Assembly: GCA_947476215.1 (NCBI GenBank)
Contig: CANJQI010000015.1
Coordinates: 1-48,512 of the forward strand
Direction of reading: 5' to 3'
DNA length: 48,512 bases
Source: Betaproteobacteria bacterium
GTDB lineage: Bacteria > Pseudomonadota > Gammaproteobacteria > Burkholderiales > SG8-41
Below the pieces are notes generated by a model. It made no database searches and was not told the origin of the DNA. It worked only from the letters and a program-made list of their open reading frames with translations. Both the position numbers and the translations under genes were made by a program. The first letter of the stretch is position 1; the number at the start of each line of letters is the position of its first letter. Below, one piece after another: positions 1 to 8,487 of this stretch.

Positions 1-204
1 CAGAACTCCAGATGACCCGACAACGTATCGTCAAAGTCGTACTTGCCGGGGGTAGTGGGCCACGACTGAACCGTCGGCGAGTTCCATCCGATCGACCACG
101 TTCCGGCGTTTGGCGATAAAACTGGAGGTGCGATCATCCACGCAAGTTAGCCCGTAGCGGGTGATCAGTGCGTTGTAGCCAACCTGACGGTCTGTCGGTG
201 ACAT
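1..204 (-). pseudogene. Fic-family-like protein, N-terminal fragment, frameshifted
   Basis: Reading leftward from an ATG at 204, the frame gives a protein starting MSPTDRQVGYNALITRYGL and running to a TGA near position 32. Just before that stop, a run of five C (minus strand, about 46-50) shifts the frame. With one C fewer, the protein continues as YPGKYDFDDTLSGHLEF up to the window edge. That continuation, especially the GHLEF block, resembles the N-terminal region of Fic-domain (AMP-transferase type) proteins from memory, but the catalytic HPFx(D/E)GN motif would lie outside the window. The break may be a real mutation or a homopolymer sequencing error. It lies next to a decayed integrase and a tRNA gene, which fits a degraded integrated element. 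The family assignment is tentative. Confidence 0.4.
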
Positions 205-213
205 TTGTAAAAG

Positions 214-362
214 TACCTACATTAAGTGGAAAAACGCCTATATTCTGCAATGTTTGTGTAAATTTACCTAAAAATTAACTGCGCCGAGAACGTTCCAGCC
301 AAATCGGCTATCAATGGTTCCCATTTACCTACAAATGATACACATATTGTATTTTTACCTAC
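214..362. repeat. Helically phased TACCTA direct repeats
   Basis: The hexamer TACCTA, usually as TTTACCTAC, occurs at 214-220, 265-270, 326-332 and 356-362, with a weaker copy ACGCCTA at 234-240. The CCTA cores start at 216, 237, 267, 328 and 358, so the gaps are 21, 30, 61 and 30 bp, all close to whole helical turns. The copies share orientation and so would lie on one face of the DNA. The stretch is AT-richer than its surroundings and lies between the divergently placed Fic-like fragment and the integrase remnant. An operator array for an element-encoded regulator, or iteron-like sites, are possible readings. Nothing else was recognised between 205 and 416. Confidence 0.55.
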
Positions 363-416
363 GTAGAATCATGATTCCGCTAAACACCCGAGTTACCAAT
401 ATCTTGGAGTAGATGA

Positions 417-733
417 GTCGCACACAGCGTCCTCAATCTACAGCGTGGCTTGCCTCCATCGCAGGGTTTTACGTTTCGCAGGAAACCGATCTGACAGGCG
501 AATACCAAGGCGTGGCAAAAAACATTGAAGATTTCCGCTGGCACGATTTGCGCGACACCTGGGCAGGCTGGCTCGTGCAACACGGCACACCGCTAAACGT
601 TGCGCAAGTGATGGGCGCCTGGCAGTCAGAATAGATGGTGCGGCGGTACGCGCACCTTGCGCCGGCACACTTGGCACCGCACGCGGAGATTGTTGCAAAT
701 CCCCTCGGCGGGACAGTCAGAAGACGAGAGTAA
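417..733 (+). pseudogene. Tyrosine site-specific integrase, decayed C-terminal part
   Basis: Integrase sequence is spread over two frames. From 417 one frame reads [11 protein letters not shown], then FTFRRKPI, a TGA at 492-494, and [12 protein letters not shown]. The frame then changes near 524-533 to [13 protein letters not shown] (catalytic HxxR). It continues to GAWQSE, a TAG at 632-634, and MVRRYAHLAP with the nucleophile tyrosine at 647-649, ending at TAA 731-733. The frame change fits a 16-nt deletion between two copies of ATTGAAG, because family members carry about three more residues there. The remnant ends 28 bp from the 3' end of a tRNA-Arg gene, the usual place for an integrase of a tRNA-integrated element. 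The catalytic core's first arginine lies upstream and was not found. Confidence 0.85.
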
Positions 734-761
734 GCAAACTACTAGCTAACCTCTTGAATTT

Positions 762-838
762 TGGTGCGCCCGGCCCGATTCGAACGGGCGACCTTCGGCT
801 TCGGAGGCCGACACTCTATCCAGCTGAGCTACGGGCGC
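762..838 (-). tRNA. tRNA-Arg (anticodon CCG)
   Basis: On the minus strand the cloverleaf is complete. The acceptor stem GCGCCCG pairs with CGGGCGC, followed by A73 and an encoded CCA. The D arm contains AGCTCAGCTGGATAGAG, the anticodon stem TCGGC/GCCGA encloses the loop CTCCGAA, and the T arm contains GTTCGAATC. The anticodon CCG decodes the arginine codon CGG. The 3' end faces the integrase remnant, so this gene was probably the attachment site of the element to its left. No second copy of the tRNA 3' end is visible in bases 1-761, so the far attachment site, if it survives, lies outside the window. Confidence 0.97.
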
Positions 839-957
839 GTATGAGGTAACGGCAGGGGGCTAGGATAGCGGGTTTCGCCCTAAGCGTCCATTTCGGAAAC
901 GTCGATTGTGCTCAGTATCTTCAATATGTGCGGCGACTTGCGTCGATTTCCAGCCGT

Positions 958-986
958 TTTACGGTATGCAGCGATGCCGCTATAAT
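958..986 (+). promoter_or_regulatory. Sigma-70-type promoter for the cytochrome gene
   Basis: A -35 box TTTACG (958-963) and a perfect -10 box TATAAT (981-986) are separated by exactly 17 bp, and the start codon of the cytochrome c5-type gene follows 35 bp after the -10 box. This is the best-looking promoter noticed in the window. It was assigned from consensus match and spacing only. Confidence 0.75.
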
Positions 987-1021
987 ACGTAACTTTCCAG
1001 CGCTGACTGCAGGGATATTTC

Positions 1022-1555
1022 ATGAGCGAAGTACACGTCGAGGCACACTCCTCCCCCATCAAGACGCCCAAGCAATTGATCATAGTCATATTGGCCTCGT
1101 TACTGGTGCCGATCACGATTATCGTGATGCTGTCGCAGCTCTTGACTACCGGGGTCAATACCAACAAGACCAACCCCGCGATGTCAGATGCCGCGGTGGC
1201 GGCGCGGCTGAAACCGGTGGGGCAGATCGAAGTCACCGACCCAAATGCCCCCGTGGTCGTGAAAACCGGCAAGCAAGTCGTGGACTCGGTGTGCGGTACA
1301 TGTCACGCGAGCGGCGTGCTCAGCGCCCCGAAAACTGGCGACAAAGGGGCGTGGGGCAAACTGATTTCCCGCGGGCTTCCAAACCTGACGCAGAGCGCCA
1401 TCAAGGGCATACGCAATATGCCGGCGCGCGGCGGCAATCCGGACTTGACCGACATCGAGTTAGCTCGTGCAGTCGCGTATATGGCGAATCAGGCCGGCGC
1501 CAACTTCAAGGAACCCGAGGCCGCGCCTGCCGCCGCTCCCGCGAAAAAGAAATAG
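1022..1555 (+). CDS. Membrane-anchored cytochrome c5-type protein
   Basis: The 177-residue product has a short cytoplasmic N-terminus, one membrane segment at about residues 19-41, and a single c-type heme motif CGTCH at 91-95. The distal ligand is probably M133 in the block NMPARGGNPDL. This order matches the cytochrome c5 (CycB) family, small electron carriers of the periplasmic side of the inner membrane. The C-terminus is an Ala/Pro/Lys-rich tail. The heme would be attached covalently after export. The gene stands alone, with its own promoter at 958-986 and a strong terminator at 1567-1608. Electron partners cannot be told from the context. Confidence 0.85.
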   Translation: MSEVHVEAHSSPIKTPKQLIIVILASLLVPITIIVMLSQLLTTGVNTNKTNPAMSDAAVAARLKPVGQIEVTDPNAPVVVKTGKQVVDSVCGTCHASGVLSAPKTGDKGAWGKLISRGLPNLTQSAIKGIRNMPARGGNPDLTDIELARAVAYMANQAGANFKEPEAAPAAAPAKKK

Positions 1556-1566
1556 CGTGCATCCAA

Positions 1567-1608
1567 CCAATAAAAAAGGCGCAGAATGTTCTGCGCCTTT
1601 TTTATTGG
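1567..1608. terminator. Bidirectional rho-independent terminator
   Basis: A perfect inverted repeat has two 20-bp arms around the dinucleotide TG. Each arm has the GC core GGCGCAGAA preceded by an A run, giving an A tract on one side and a T tract on the other. It begins 11 bp after the cytochrome stop codon and would work in both directions. Confidence 0.92.
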
Positions 1609-1668
1609 CATAACGCCCTTTCTTATGTGCAAATACTCACCGCCTACGTAACCCGGGGTACGCTTCAT

Positions 1669-1724
1669 ACTCCTTACTCTTAACTCCTCACTCTTTACTC
1701 TTACCTCCTCGCTCCTCACGCCTA
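1669..1724 (+). repeat. Tandem heptamer array (ACTCCTC type) before apaH
   Basis: Eight consecutive 7-bp units occur: ACTCCTT, ACTCTTA, ACTCCTC, ACTCTTT, ACTCTTA, CCTCCTC, GCTCCTC, ACGCCTA. The array ends 7 bp before the apaH start codon and leaves no purine-rich ribosome-binding site. The same heptamer, on the coding strand, also precedes prmA (11571-11612). Confidence 0.8.
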
Positions 1725-1731
1725 AACCAGA

Positions 1732-2553
1732 ATGGCTATCTACGCGATAGGTGATATTCAGGGCTGTTACTCGCCTTTCCGGCGGCTGCTCGACCAGTGC
1801 CGCTTCGATCCCAAACGCGATCGCCTGTGGCTGGTCGGTGATCTCGTCAATCGCGGCCCGCATTCTCTCGCCGTATTGCGCTTTGTGAAGAGTCTGGGCG
1901 CGCGCGCTACCACGGTACTGGGCAATCACGATCTGCACCTCATGGTGGTAGCTGCGGGTCACACGCACTTGCGTCACGGCGATACTCTGGACGCGATATT
2001 GCGCGCGCCCGACCGTGATGAACTGCTGACGTGGCTACGCCATCGCAAGCTGATGCATGTCGAAGCAGGCTACGCGATGGTGCACGCCGGTTTGCTGCCG
2101 CAGTGGTCGATTGCGAAAGCGCTCAAGCTCGCGCGTGAAGTCGAGGAACGATTACAAAATCATGATTATGATGAGTTTTTGCGCCGCATGTACGGCAGCA
2201 AACCTACCCGCTGGCGCGATAACTTGACCGGATATGACCGTTTGCGAGTGATCACTAACTCGCTCACTAGAATGCGCTTGTGCACGGCGGACGGGAAAAT
2301 GGAGTTCACCCACAAAACCGCACCTGTCGACGTGCCGCGCGGATACATGCCGTGGTTCAACGTACCGCGGCGGCGCAGTCGCGGCACACCGGTCATTTTC
2401 GGCCACTGGGCAGCGCTGGGTCTTTATACCGAAGCTAACGTATTTGCGATCGATACGGGTTGCGTGTGGGGCCGCACGTTAAGCGCGCTCAGACTTTCGG
2501 ACCAGAAGCTGTTCCAGCGCCCATGCAAAGGGCGGCCACGCCTTGAAGGTTAA
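1732..2553 (+). CDS. apaH: Symmetrical bis(5'-nucleosyl)-tetraphosphatase
   Basis: The 273-residue product (E. coli ApaH is about 280) is a metal-dependent phosphoesterase. It cleaves diadenosine tetraphosphate to two ADP, and in many bacteria it also removes Np4N caps from RNA. The calcineurin-like motifs are in order: GDIQG at 7-11, GDLVNRGP at 36-43, LGNHD at 63-67, a histidine in VHAGLLPQW near 118, and a later GHW motif. The first ATG is used because it opens the conserved MAIYAIGDIQG. The region directly upstream is a pyrimidine-rich heptamer array rather than a Shine-Dalgarno sequence. The stop overlaps the convergent lipoprotein gene by 4 bp. Confidence 0.95.
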   Translation: MAIYAIGDIQGCYSPFRRLLDQCRFDPKRDRLWLVGDLVNRGPHSLAVLRFVKSLGARATTVLGNHDLHLMVVAAGHTHLRHGDTLDAILRAPDRDELLTWLRHRKLMHVEAGYAMVHAGLLPQWSIAKALKLAREVEERLQNHDYDEFLRRMYGSKPTRWRDNLTGYDRLRVITNSLTRMRLCTADGKMEFTHKTAPVDVPRGYMPWFNVPRRRSRGTPVIFGHWAALGLYTEANVFAIDTGCVWGRTLSALRLSDQKLFQRPCKGRPRLEG

Positions 2554-3008
2554 TACCGCGTAACGCGGGATCCGCCACCACCGGATATGATGCGCACGCG
2601 GTCACCGGGGATGAATACGGTCGCGTCCGCTTCCTGCGTGATCGCAACCAAACTGCCATTTTCGAGTTTGACCGTGATTTCGACGCCGTTCGTGCGCGTA
2701 CCCCCTTGCTCCGCAGCCTGCCCCGCGACGCCACCGGCCACCGACCCCAGCACAGCGCCCACCGCGGATCCACGCCCATGCCCTATCGTGCTGCCAGCGA
2801 TTCCACCGACTATGGCACCGGCAGCGAGCCCTATGCCGCTGCGCGTTCCTTCGATCTGCACCGCACGCACGCTGTCGACTACCCCGCCACGCACCGTCTG
2901 CTCCTGCCCGACTCTGTCGCGGGAATAAACACTGCCCGACTGGCTGGGCGCACATCCCGATAAGACGATAACGGCAAGCCCAGCCGTGACAAATAACATC
3001 TGTTTCAT
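2550..3008 (-). CDS. Glycine-zipper outer-membrane lipoprotein (SlyB/Pcp-like)
   Basis: From an ATG at 3008 the product has 152 residues. The first 19 form a lipoprotein signal ending in the lipobox LSGC, with the lipidated cysteine at residue 19. A glycine-zipper stretch at about 58-104 is full of GxxxG spacing (GAIVGGIAGSTIG, GAVLGSVAGGVAG). A short beta-rich C-terminal part follows, with ITVKLENGSLVAITQ. This layout is that of the SlyB/Pcp (17-kDa surface antigen) family, usually peptidoglycan-side outer-membrane lipoproteins. An upstream GTG at 3014 is possible, but GGAGGTG lies 5 bp before the ATG, which decides the start. Confidence 0.85.
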   Translation of the reverse strand: MKQMLFVTAGLAVIVLSGCAPSQSGSVYSRDRVGQEQTVRGGVVDSVRAVQIEGTRSGIGLAAGAIVGGIAGSTIGHGRGSAVGAVLGSVAGGVAGQAAEQGGTRTNGVEITVKLENGSLVAITQEADATVFIPGDRVRIISGGGGSRVTRY

Positions 3009-3020
3009 ATCCACCTCCGA

Positions 3021-3956
3021 TTACCAGACGGTTGTGCCGAAGTTTTCCTTGAAGCGAACACCGATCTCTTCACGCGTGAACCTATGGTTCTGGCCACCAC
3101 GGTGATTGATCTTGATCGCACCCAGCAATGCCGCCAAACGCGCCGTCAATGCCCAATCCATTCCTTGCGTCAGCCCGTACAGCAAGCCGGCGCGATACGC
3201 ATCGCCGCAACCGGTTGGATCGACCACCTGCTCCGCTTTAACGCACGGAATGTCGACCCGCTTACCGTCAGCATAGACCTGCGAACCCTGCGCTCCCAAT
3301 GTGACAACCAATCCACGCACAAGTTGCGCAAGTTTTTCCAATGACTGTCCGGTTTTCTCCTGCAGAAGCTGTGCTTCGTAGTCGTTAACAGTCAAATATT
3401 CCGCCATGCGCACGAAATCGATCAGTTCATCGCCATTGAACATCGGCAGGCCCTGCCCGGGATCGAATATGAAGGGTATGCCGGCGGCGTGAAATTCGCG
3501 CGCGTGCTGCAACATGCCATCCCGGCCATCGGGCGAAATAATGCCCAGCGAGACATCCTTTGCGTCGGCGACATGATTTTGATGGGAAAAATTCATCGCA
3601 CCCGGATGAAACGCCGTGATCTGGTTGTCGTCGAGATCGGTGGTGATAAACGCCTGTGCGGTGAAAGAACCGCTCACCTGGCGGATGTGGCTCTGCGACA
3701 ATTTCAGCGCCTGCAGGCGGTTTGCGTACGGTTGATAGTCATCGCCGACGGCGGCCATGATCAGCGCATTGCCGCCCAACATGTTCAGGTTATAAGCGAT
3801 GTTACCGGCGCAGCCGCCAAATTCGCGACGCATGTCGGGAACCAGAAACGCGACGTTCAGGATGTGCAGTTTCTCGGGAAGTATCTGTTCCTTGAAGCGG
3901 CCCGGAAACACCATGATGGTGTCGTAGGCGATAGAACCGCAGATCAACGTTTGCAT
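3021..3956 (-). CDS. PfkB-family carbohydrate/nucleoside kinase
   Basis: The 311-residue product belongs to the ribokinase/PfkB fold. The N-terminal half carries the substrate-side block FGGCAGNIAYNL at about 47-58. The C-terminal signature DPTGCGDAYRAG is at 246-257, with the catalytic aspartate at 252. Annotated relatives in betaproteobacteria are called adenosine kinase or generic sugar kinase, and the substrate cannot be settled from sequence. The start chosen is the ATG at 3956; a TTG two codons upstream is the alternative. The gene follows dgkA on the same strand, 79 bp away, and is 12 bp upstream of the lipoprotein gene, so joint transcription is plausible. Confidence 0.88.
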   Translation of the reverse strand: MQTLICGSIAYDTIMVFPGRFKEQILPEKLHILNVAFLVPDMRREFGGCAGNIAYNLNMLGGNALIMAAVGDDYQPYANRLQALKLSQSHIRQVSGSFTAQAFITTDLDDNQITAFHPGAMNFSHQNHVADAKDVSLGIISPDGRDGMLQHAREFHAAGIPFIFDPGQGLPMFNGDELIDFVRMAEYLTVNDYEAQLLQEKTGQSLEKLAQLVRGLVVTLGAQGSQVYADGKRVDIPCVKAEQVVDPTGCGDAYRAGLLYGLTQGMDWALTARLAALLGAIKINHRGGQNHRFTREEIGVRFKENFGTTVW

Positions 3957-4035
3957 GGGCAAGTCTCTGAAAATAATCGGGAATTATAGCATCGGCGCAA
4001 TGCGTCGCCGGAACTTTCCCAACAGGAAACCAGGC

Positions 4036-4374
4036 TTAACCGAGCAGCACCAGCAACCACACAACCGGCACGTTGATCAGACTGATCATGACTGCCGCGC
4101 TACCCATGTCCTTCGCACGCTTGGCGAGCACATGGTCTTCAAGCGACACGCGATCGGTGACCGCTTCGATCGCGGAATTGAGCAATTCCGTGACCGTCAC
4201 CAGCAGGACACTGCCTACCATCAAGGCTTTACCAATGCCGCTCACGTGCATGGACAGCACCAGCGGTACCAGTATCAGTGCCAGCAGCACTTCCAGACGG
4301 AATGCATCTTCGTACTTGAACGCTGCCGCAAAACCATCGAGTGAATGCAAAAGTGCACGCCAGATGCGTTTCAA
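4036..4374 (-). CDS. dgkA: Diacylglycerol kinase (prokaryotic DgkA type)
   Basis: The 112-residue inner-membrane enzyme phosphorylates diacylglycerol to phosphatidic acid, recycling lipid left by periplasmic glucan or lipopolysaccharide modification. Three membrane segments are visible. The family active-site block TELLNSAIEAVTDR is at 62-75, with E63, N66 and E70 as metal and catalytic residues, and HVLAKRAKDMGSAAV follows. The start is a TTG at 4374, supported by AGGAGG a few bases upstream and by the family N-terminus (R-x-W-x-A-x-x-x-S-x-x-G). Length is typical of the family. Confidence 0.95.
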   Translation of the reverse strand: MKRIWRALLHSLDGFAAAFKYEDAFRLEVLLALILVPLVLSMHVSGIGKALMVGSVLLVTVTELLNSAIEAVTDRVSLEDHVLAKRAKDMGSAAVMISLINVPVVWLLVLLG

Positions 4375-4475
4375 CCGATCCTCCTACGATTGCGTGCCGG
4401 AACTCTCATCATGCGCGGGGCGGGATACACGAATCGCCCATTTGCTCGCGTGATCGTGAGTAATTGACGGTGTAT

Positions 4476-5933
4476 CTACGCCGCCGGCTTCCACGTCAGA
4501 TTCAGTTCGCGGGCGGCCTTGACGTCGTCCAGCCGGCGCACGGGTGTGGTATGCGGTGCGCTCTTAAGGACATCAGGAGAATGATGCGCCTCTGCGAGTA
4601 TCTCCTTCATAGCCTGCACAAAGGCATCCAATGTCTGCCGCGATTCGGTTTCGGTCGGCTCGATCAGCAGACACTCCGGCACCAGCAGCGGGAAATAGGT
4701 CGTCGGCGCGTGGAAACCTTTGTCGAGCAGGCGCTTTGCGACATCCATCGCGGTGACACCGGTTTTGTCCTTAAGGTCCTTGAGCGTGATGATGAACTCA
4801 TGACTTGCGCGACGCGCCGGGAACGCAAGCGTGTATCCGGCGCGCTTAAGCTGGATCATCAGATAATTTGCATTCAGTGTCGCGAATTCTGCAACGCGCT
4901 GCATGCCTTCGCGACCCAGTAGTTTTGCGTAGATATAGGCGCGCAACAATACGCCGGCATTGCCGGCATGCGCTGACAATCGCCCTATCGAGTGCGGCAG
5001 ATCCTGCTCGTCCTGCAATCGATAGGCGTCGTCCTTTTGTACAACTACCGGCAACGGCAAATACGGCAGCAATCGCGTCGCCACGCCGACCGGACCGGCA
5101 CCCGGTCCGCCACCGCCGTGCGGCGTCGAAAACGTCTTGTGCAGGTTCATGTGTATGACGTCGAAGCCCATGTCGCCGGGCTTGACCTTGCCGAGGATGG
5201 CGTTGAGATTGGCGCCGTCGTAATAGAGCAATCCTCCGGCGGCATGCACGATCTCGCGTATTTCCATGATGGCGCGTTCGAATACCCCGAGCGTTGACGG
5301 GTTGGTCAGCATCAACCCCGCGGTGTGCGGCCCCACCACGGCACGAAGCGCGGCCAGATCAACGTTGCCCTCGCTGTCAGTGTGAATTTCCCGGGCCGTG
5401 TAACCGCACATCACGGCCGATGCGGGGTTGGTACCGTGCGCGGCGTTGGGGACCAGAATTTCCGTGCGCGCGTTGTCGCCACGCGCACTGTGATAAGCAC
5501 GTATCATGGCCACCCCGGCAAATTCGCCCTGCGCGCCCGCCATCGGCGCCAGGCTGACGCCCGCCATGCCGGTAACGTCCTTCAACATTTCCTGCAGTTC
5601 ATACATGCACGCCAGAAAACCCTGCCCGGTGTCGCTCGGCGCACTGGGGTGGCGTGCCAAAAATTGCGGCAACATCGCGAGATAGTTGCAAGCGCGGGGG
5701 TTGTATTTCATCGTACAAGAACCGAGCGGGTAGAACTGCGTGTCGATCGAGTAGTTCTTGCGCGACAGATTGGTATAGTGCCGCACCGCATCGAGTTCCG
5801 AAACCTCCGGCAGTACCGGTCTCGACTGGCGTAAAAAGTCAGCCGGAATTGCGTCCGGATCCGGCTCGGCCGCCGCGCGAGGTGCTTGGGACAAGTTGCG
5901 CCGACCCGGCTGAGACAAATCAAAAATCAGCAT
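4476..5933 (-). CDS. gcvPB: Glycine dehydrogenase (decarboxylating) subunit 2
   Basis: This 485-residue protein is the C-terminal half of a split P-protein. With GcvPA it decarboxylates glycine using pyridoxal phosphate and passes the aminomethyl group to lipoyl-GcvH. The PLP lysine is K266 in [18 protein letters not shown]. Other family blocks are [12 protein letters not shown] at 68-79 and [12 protein letters not shown] at 162-173. It lies downstream of tpx and gcvPA on the same strand, with dgkA beyond it, and looks like the last gcv gene of the cluster. The sequence is intact. Confidence 0.96.
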   Translation of the reverse strand: MLIFDLSQPGRRNLSQAPRAAAEPDPDAIPADFLRQSRPVLPEVSELDAVRHYTNLSRKNYSIDTQFYPLGSCTMKYNPRACNYLAMLPQFLARHPSAPSDTGQGFLACMYELQEMLKDVTGMAGVSLAPMAGAQGEFAGVAMIRAYHSARGDNARTEILVPNAAHGTNPASAVMCGYTAREIHTDSEGNVDLAALRAVVGPHTAGLMLTNPSTLGVFERAIMEIREIVHAAGGLLYYDGANLNAILGKVKPGDMGFDVIHMNLHKTFSTPHGGGGPGAGPVGVATRLLPYLPLPVVVQKDDAYRLQDEQDLPHSIGRLSAHAGNAGVLLRAYIYAKLLGREGMQRVAEFATLNANYLMIQLKRAGYTLAFPARRASHEFIITLKDLKDKTGVTAMDVAKRLLDKGFHAPTTYFPLLVPECLLIEPTETESRQTLDAFVQAMKEILAEAHHSPDVLKSAPHTTPVRRLDDVKAARELNLTWKPAA

Positions 5934-5973
5934 GGATCGGCGCCTTCCTGCGAGTCATTTACGCCCCGAAACC

Positions 5974-6474
5974 TTATTTAAGCGCAGCGAGCGCCGCATC
6001 GTAGTCCGGCTCGTTTTTGATTTCCGGCACCAGTTGCGAGTAGATAACTTTGTTGCTCTCGTCGAGCACCACCACTGCACGTGCGGTAAGCCCTTTGAGC
6101 ACGCCATCCGCAATGTCCACGCCGTACTTGCCGTGGAAATCACGGCCACGCATGGTCGACAGGGTGACTACATTATTGAGTCCTTCGGCTTCGCAAAAAC
6201 GCTTCATGGCGAAGGGCAGATCGGCCGACACGACCAGTACCACGGTATTGGCCAGGCTGCCGGCCTTCTCATTGAATTTGCGTGTCGAAACCTGGCAGGT
6301 CGGTGTATCGAGGCTGGGTACGATGTTGAGCACCTTGCGCTTGCCTGCGTAGTCCTTCAGGCCCACGTCCTTGAGATCTTTGCCGGTGAGGCTGAACTCC
6401 GGCGCGCTGGCGCCGGTCTGGGGGAAACTGCCGGAAACGGTGACGGCGTTGCCGCCGAGTGTAACGGTAGACAT
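5974..6474 (-). CDS. tpx: Thiol peroxidase (atypical 2-Cys peroxiredoxin)
   Basis: The 166-residue product reduces hydrogen and lipid peroxides using thioredoxin. The peroxidatic cysteine is C60 in [15 protein letters not shown], and the resolving cysteine is C94 in [14 protein letters not shown]. Both are in the usual family positions, and length is normal. The gene sits between gcvPA and gcvPB on the same strand, with 20 bp after the gcvPA stop and 40 bp before the gcvPB start, so it is probably co-transcribed with them. In most genomes these two P-protein genes are adjacent, so this insertion is unusual. Confidence 0.95.
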   Translation of the reverse strand: MSTVTLGGNAVTVSGSFPQTGASAPEFSLTGKDLKDVGLKDYAGKRKVLNIVPSLDTPTCQVSTRKFNEKAGSLANTVVLVVSADLPFAMKRFCEAEGLNNVVTLSTMRGRDFHGKYGVDIADGVLKGLTARAVVVLDESNKVIYSQLVPEIKNEPDYDAALAALK

Positions 6475-6494
6475 CTAAGAGCTCCTGTAAGTAT

Positions 6495-7892
6495 TTATAT
6501 AGTTGAAGATTGCAACGCGCTTGATGCAGCAACGACGCATGATCCGAGGATACGCTGTAATCCATCAGCGTAACGCATGAGATCATCGTCGCACTTGGTT
6601 TCGGTCGCGCACACCAGCAGTGCGTCACCCAACTCCGGATAGTCCCGCGTCAGCGCGAAGCCGCCCAGTATGCCTTGCGCCTTGAGCGACCGCAATACGC
6701 TTTCCACGGGTTCCGTGAGCTGCACCACAAACTCGTGAAACACCGGGCCGCTGAACGCACGACTGACACCGGGCAATTTCGCCAGCGCTTGAGCCAGCCT
6801 GCACGCGTTGGCATGCGAGGCTCGCGCAACGTCGGCCAGACCGTCGGCACCAACGAGCGCCATGTATATGGTCGCCGCGGTTACCGCCAGCCCCTGATTG
6901 GTACATATATTGGAAGTCGCCTTTGAACGGCGGATGTGCTGCTCGCGCGCCTGTAGCGTCAGCGTATAACCGGGCTTGCCGTCGCGGTCCACGGTGGCCC
7001 CGACGATGCGCCCAGGCATCTGACGCACATGCGCCTTGCGGCACGCCATAAAGCCAAAATACGGACCGCCGCTTGCCAGCGGCACGCCCAGCGGTTGACC
7101 TTCGCCGACGACGATGTCGGCCCCACCCCCTGCCCATACACCCGGCGGCTGCAGCAACGCCAGTGAAACCGGGTTTACCACCGCGACCACCAACATGCCG
7201 TTTGCTTTTGCCCACGCGGTCAATTCGTCCACCGGCTCAAGAACGCCGAAGAAGTTGGGTTGCGGCACCACCAGCGCTGCGTAGTCCCCGCCTTGGTAAC
7301 TCTCCAGTGCGTTGGGTATGGTATGGCCGCGCCGGGCGCAATAAGGAACGGTTACGAGCTCGATGTTCTGGTCCCTGACCAGGGCATGCACGACCTTGCG
7401 GTATGCAGGATGGATGGTTGCAGGCATCAACACCCGGCGCGATGTCTTATGCAGCCGAACCGCCATCAGCACTGCTTCGGCGAGCGCCGAGGCGCCGTCA
7501 TAGAGACTGGCATTGGCGACATCCATGGCGGTAAGCGATGCCATCATGGATTGATACTCATAAAGCAGCTGCAAGGTGCCCTGGCTCGCTTCGGCCTGAT
7601 AGGGCGTATACGCCGAATAAAATTCACCGCGCGTTGCAATCTGCCACACCGCCGCCGGAATATGGTGTTCGTAAGCACCCGCGCCGATAAAATTGAGCCG
7701 GCGCCCGTCGCGTTCCGCGCGTTCGTGCATCAAACGCGTAATTTCCATTTCATTCATGCCGGATGGAACGTGCTTGAGGCCGGCGCTGCGCAATGCAGGT
7801 GGAATCTCGTCAAACAGTTCGTCGATGGACGCCACGCCGATCACGGCCAGCATTGCGTCGATATCTTCTTTGGTATGGGGGATGAACGGCAT
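6495..7892 (-). CDS. gcvPA: Glycine dehydrogenase (decarboxylating) subunit 1
   Basis: This 465-residue protein is the N-terminal half of the split P-protein of the glycine cleavage system. It forms a heterotetramer with GcvPB and shapes the PLP site, but has no PLP lysine itself. Family blocks include [15 protein letters not shown] near 68-82, [14 protein letters not shown] near 94-107, and [11 protein letters not shown] in the C-terminal third. It starts at the ATG at 7892 ([15 protein letters not shown]), a typical family opening. It lies 83 bp downstream of gcvH. Confidence 0.96.
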   Translation of the reverse strand: MPFIPHTKEDIDAMLAVIGVASIDELFDEIPPALRSAGLKHVPSGMNEMEITRLMHERAERDGRRLNFIGAGAYEHHIPAAVWQIATRGEFYSAYTPYQAEASQGTLQLLYEYQSMMASLTAMDVANASLYDGASALAEAVLMAVRLHKTSRRVLMPATIHPAYRKVVHALVRDQNIELVTVPYCARRGHTIPNALESYQGGDYAALVVPQPNFFGVLEPVDELTAWAKANGMLVVAVVNPVSLALLQPPGVWAGGGADIVVGEGQPLGVPLASGGPYFGFMACRKAHVRQMPGRIVGATVDRDGKPGYTLTLQAREQHIRRSKATSNICTNQGLAVTAATIYMALVGADGLADVARASHANACRLAQALAKLPGVSRAFSGPVFHEFVVQLTEPVESVLRSLKAQGILGGFALTRDYPELGDALLVCATETKCDDDLMRYADGLQRILGSCVVAASSALQSSTI

Positions 7893-7975
7893 TGAAATGG
7901 TGAAATCTGACAGGCAGTGCGAAATGAATACTTACGCGGAAAAACGACCGCTTTGGCAGTTCAATATCACTATCG

Positions 7976-8365
7976 TCAGTGTTTCTCTTGGTCCGTGATC
8001 TTCTGGTAATCGGCGGCATCCAGCAATCCCGAGAGTTCCGAGATGTCATCGGGTTTCAATCTGAAAATCCATGATGAATATGCATCGGCATTGATTTTTT
8101 CCGGCGCATCCGCAAGGTCGGCATTGACCGCGACAACCTCGCCGGATAGCGGCGCATAAATATCAGCGGCCGCCTTGACCGATTCGACGACCGCGCATTC
8201 CTCGCCCTTCTTGAGCTTGCGGCCAACCACGGGCGCTTCGACAAATACCAGATCGCCGAGCATTTCCTGAGCATGGTGAGTGATGCCCACGATGACAGTA
8301 CCGTCTGCGTCCTGTTTCACCCATTCATGCGATCTGGCGTATTTGAGATGTGCTGGTGTCGTCAT
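7976..8365 (-). CDS. gcvH: Glycine cleavage system H protein
   Basis: The 129-residue lipoyl carrier shuttles the aminomethyl group between P- and T-proteins. The lipoylated lysine is K64 in [13 protein letters not shown], and the N-terminal RSHEWV and the block [11 protein letters not shown] are family hallmarks. It lies between gcvT and gcvPA, all on the minus strand. The gap to gcvT is 122 bp, and no promoter or riboswitch was recognised in it. Confidence 0.96.
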   Translation of the reverse strand: MTTPAHLKYARSHEWVKQDADGTVIVGITHHAQEMLGDLVFVEAPVVGRKLKKGEECAVVESVKAAADIYAPLSGEVVAVNADLADAPEKINADAYSSWIFRLKPDDISELSGLLDAADYQKITDQEKH

Positions 8366-8487
8366 TGGTTAACTCCGGAAAAGCGCCGCCGCAGAGGGAG
8401 CAGGGAAAAGGAAGAAAAACTCGTTCTGAATCTTTTGTATTTTAACAAACGCCGGCTTTTATTTTGCGGGTTTCGCCTGCTCCATGC

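Noticed and set aside
928-1683. Long plus-strand open frame across the cytochrome gene
   Set aside because: It overlaps the cytochrome c5-type gene in another frame, has an Arg-rich shadow composition, and runs through the terminator.
1669-1724. CRISPR-like array
   Set aside because: The units are contiguous 7-mers without spacers.
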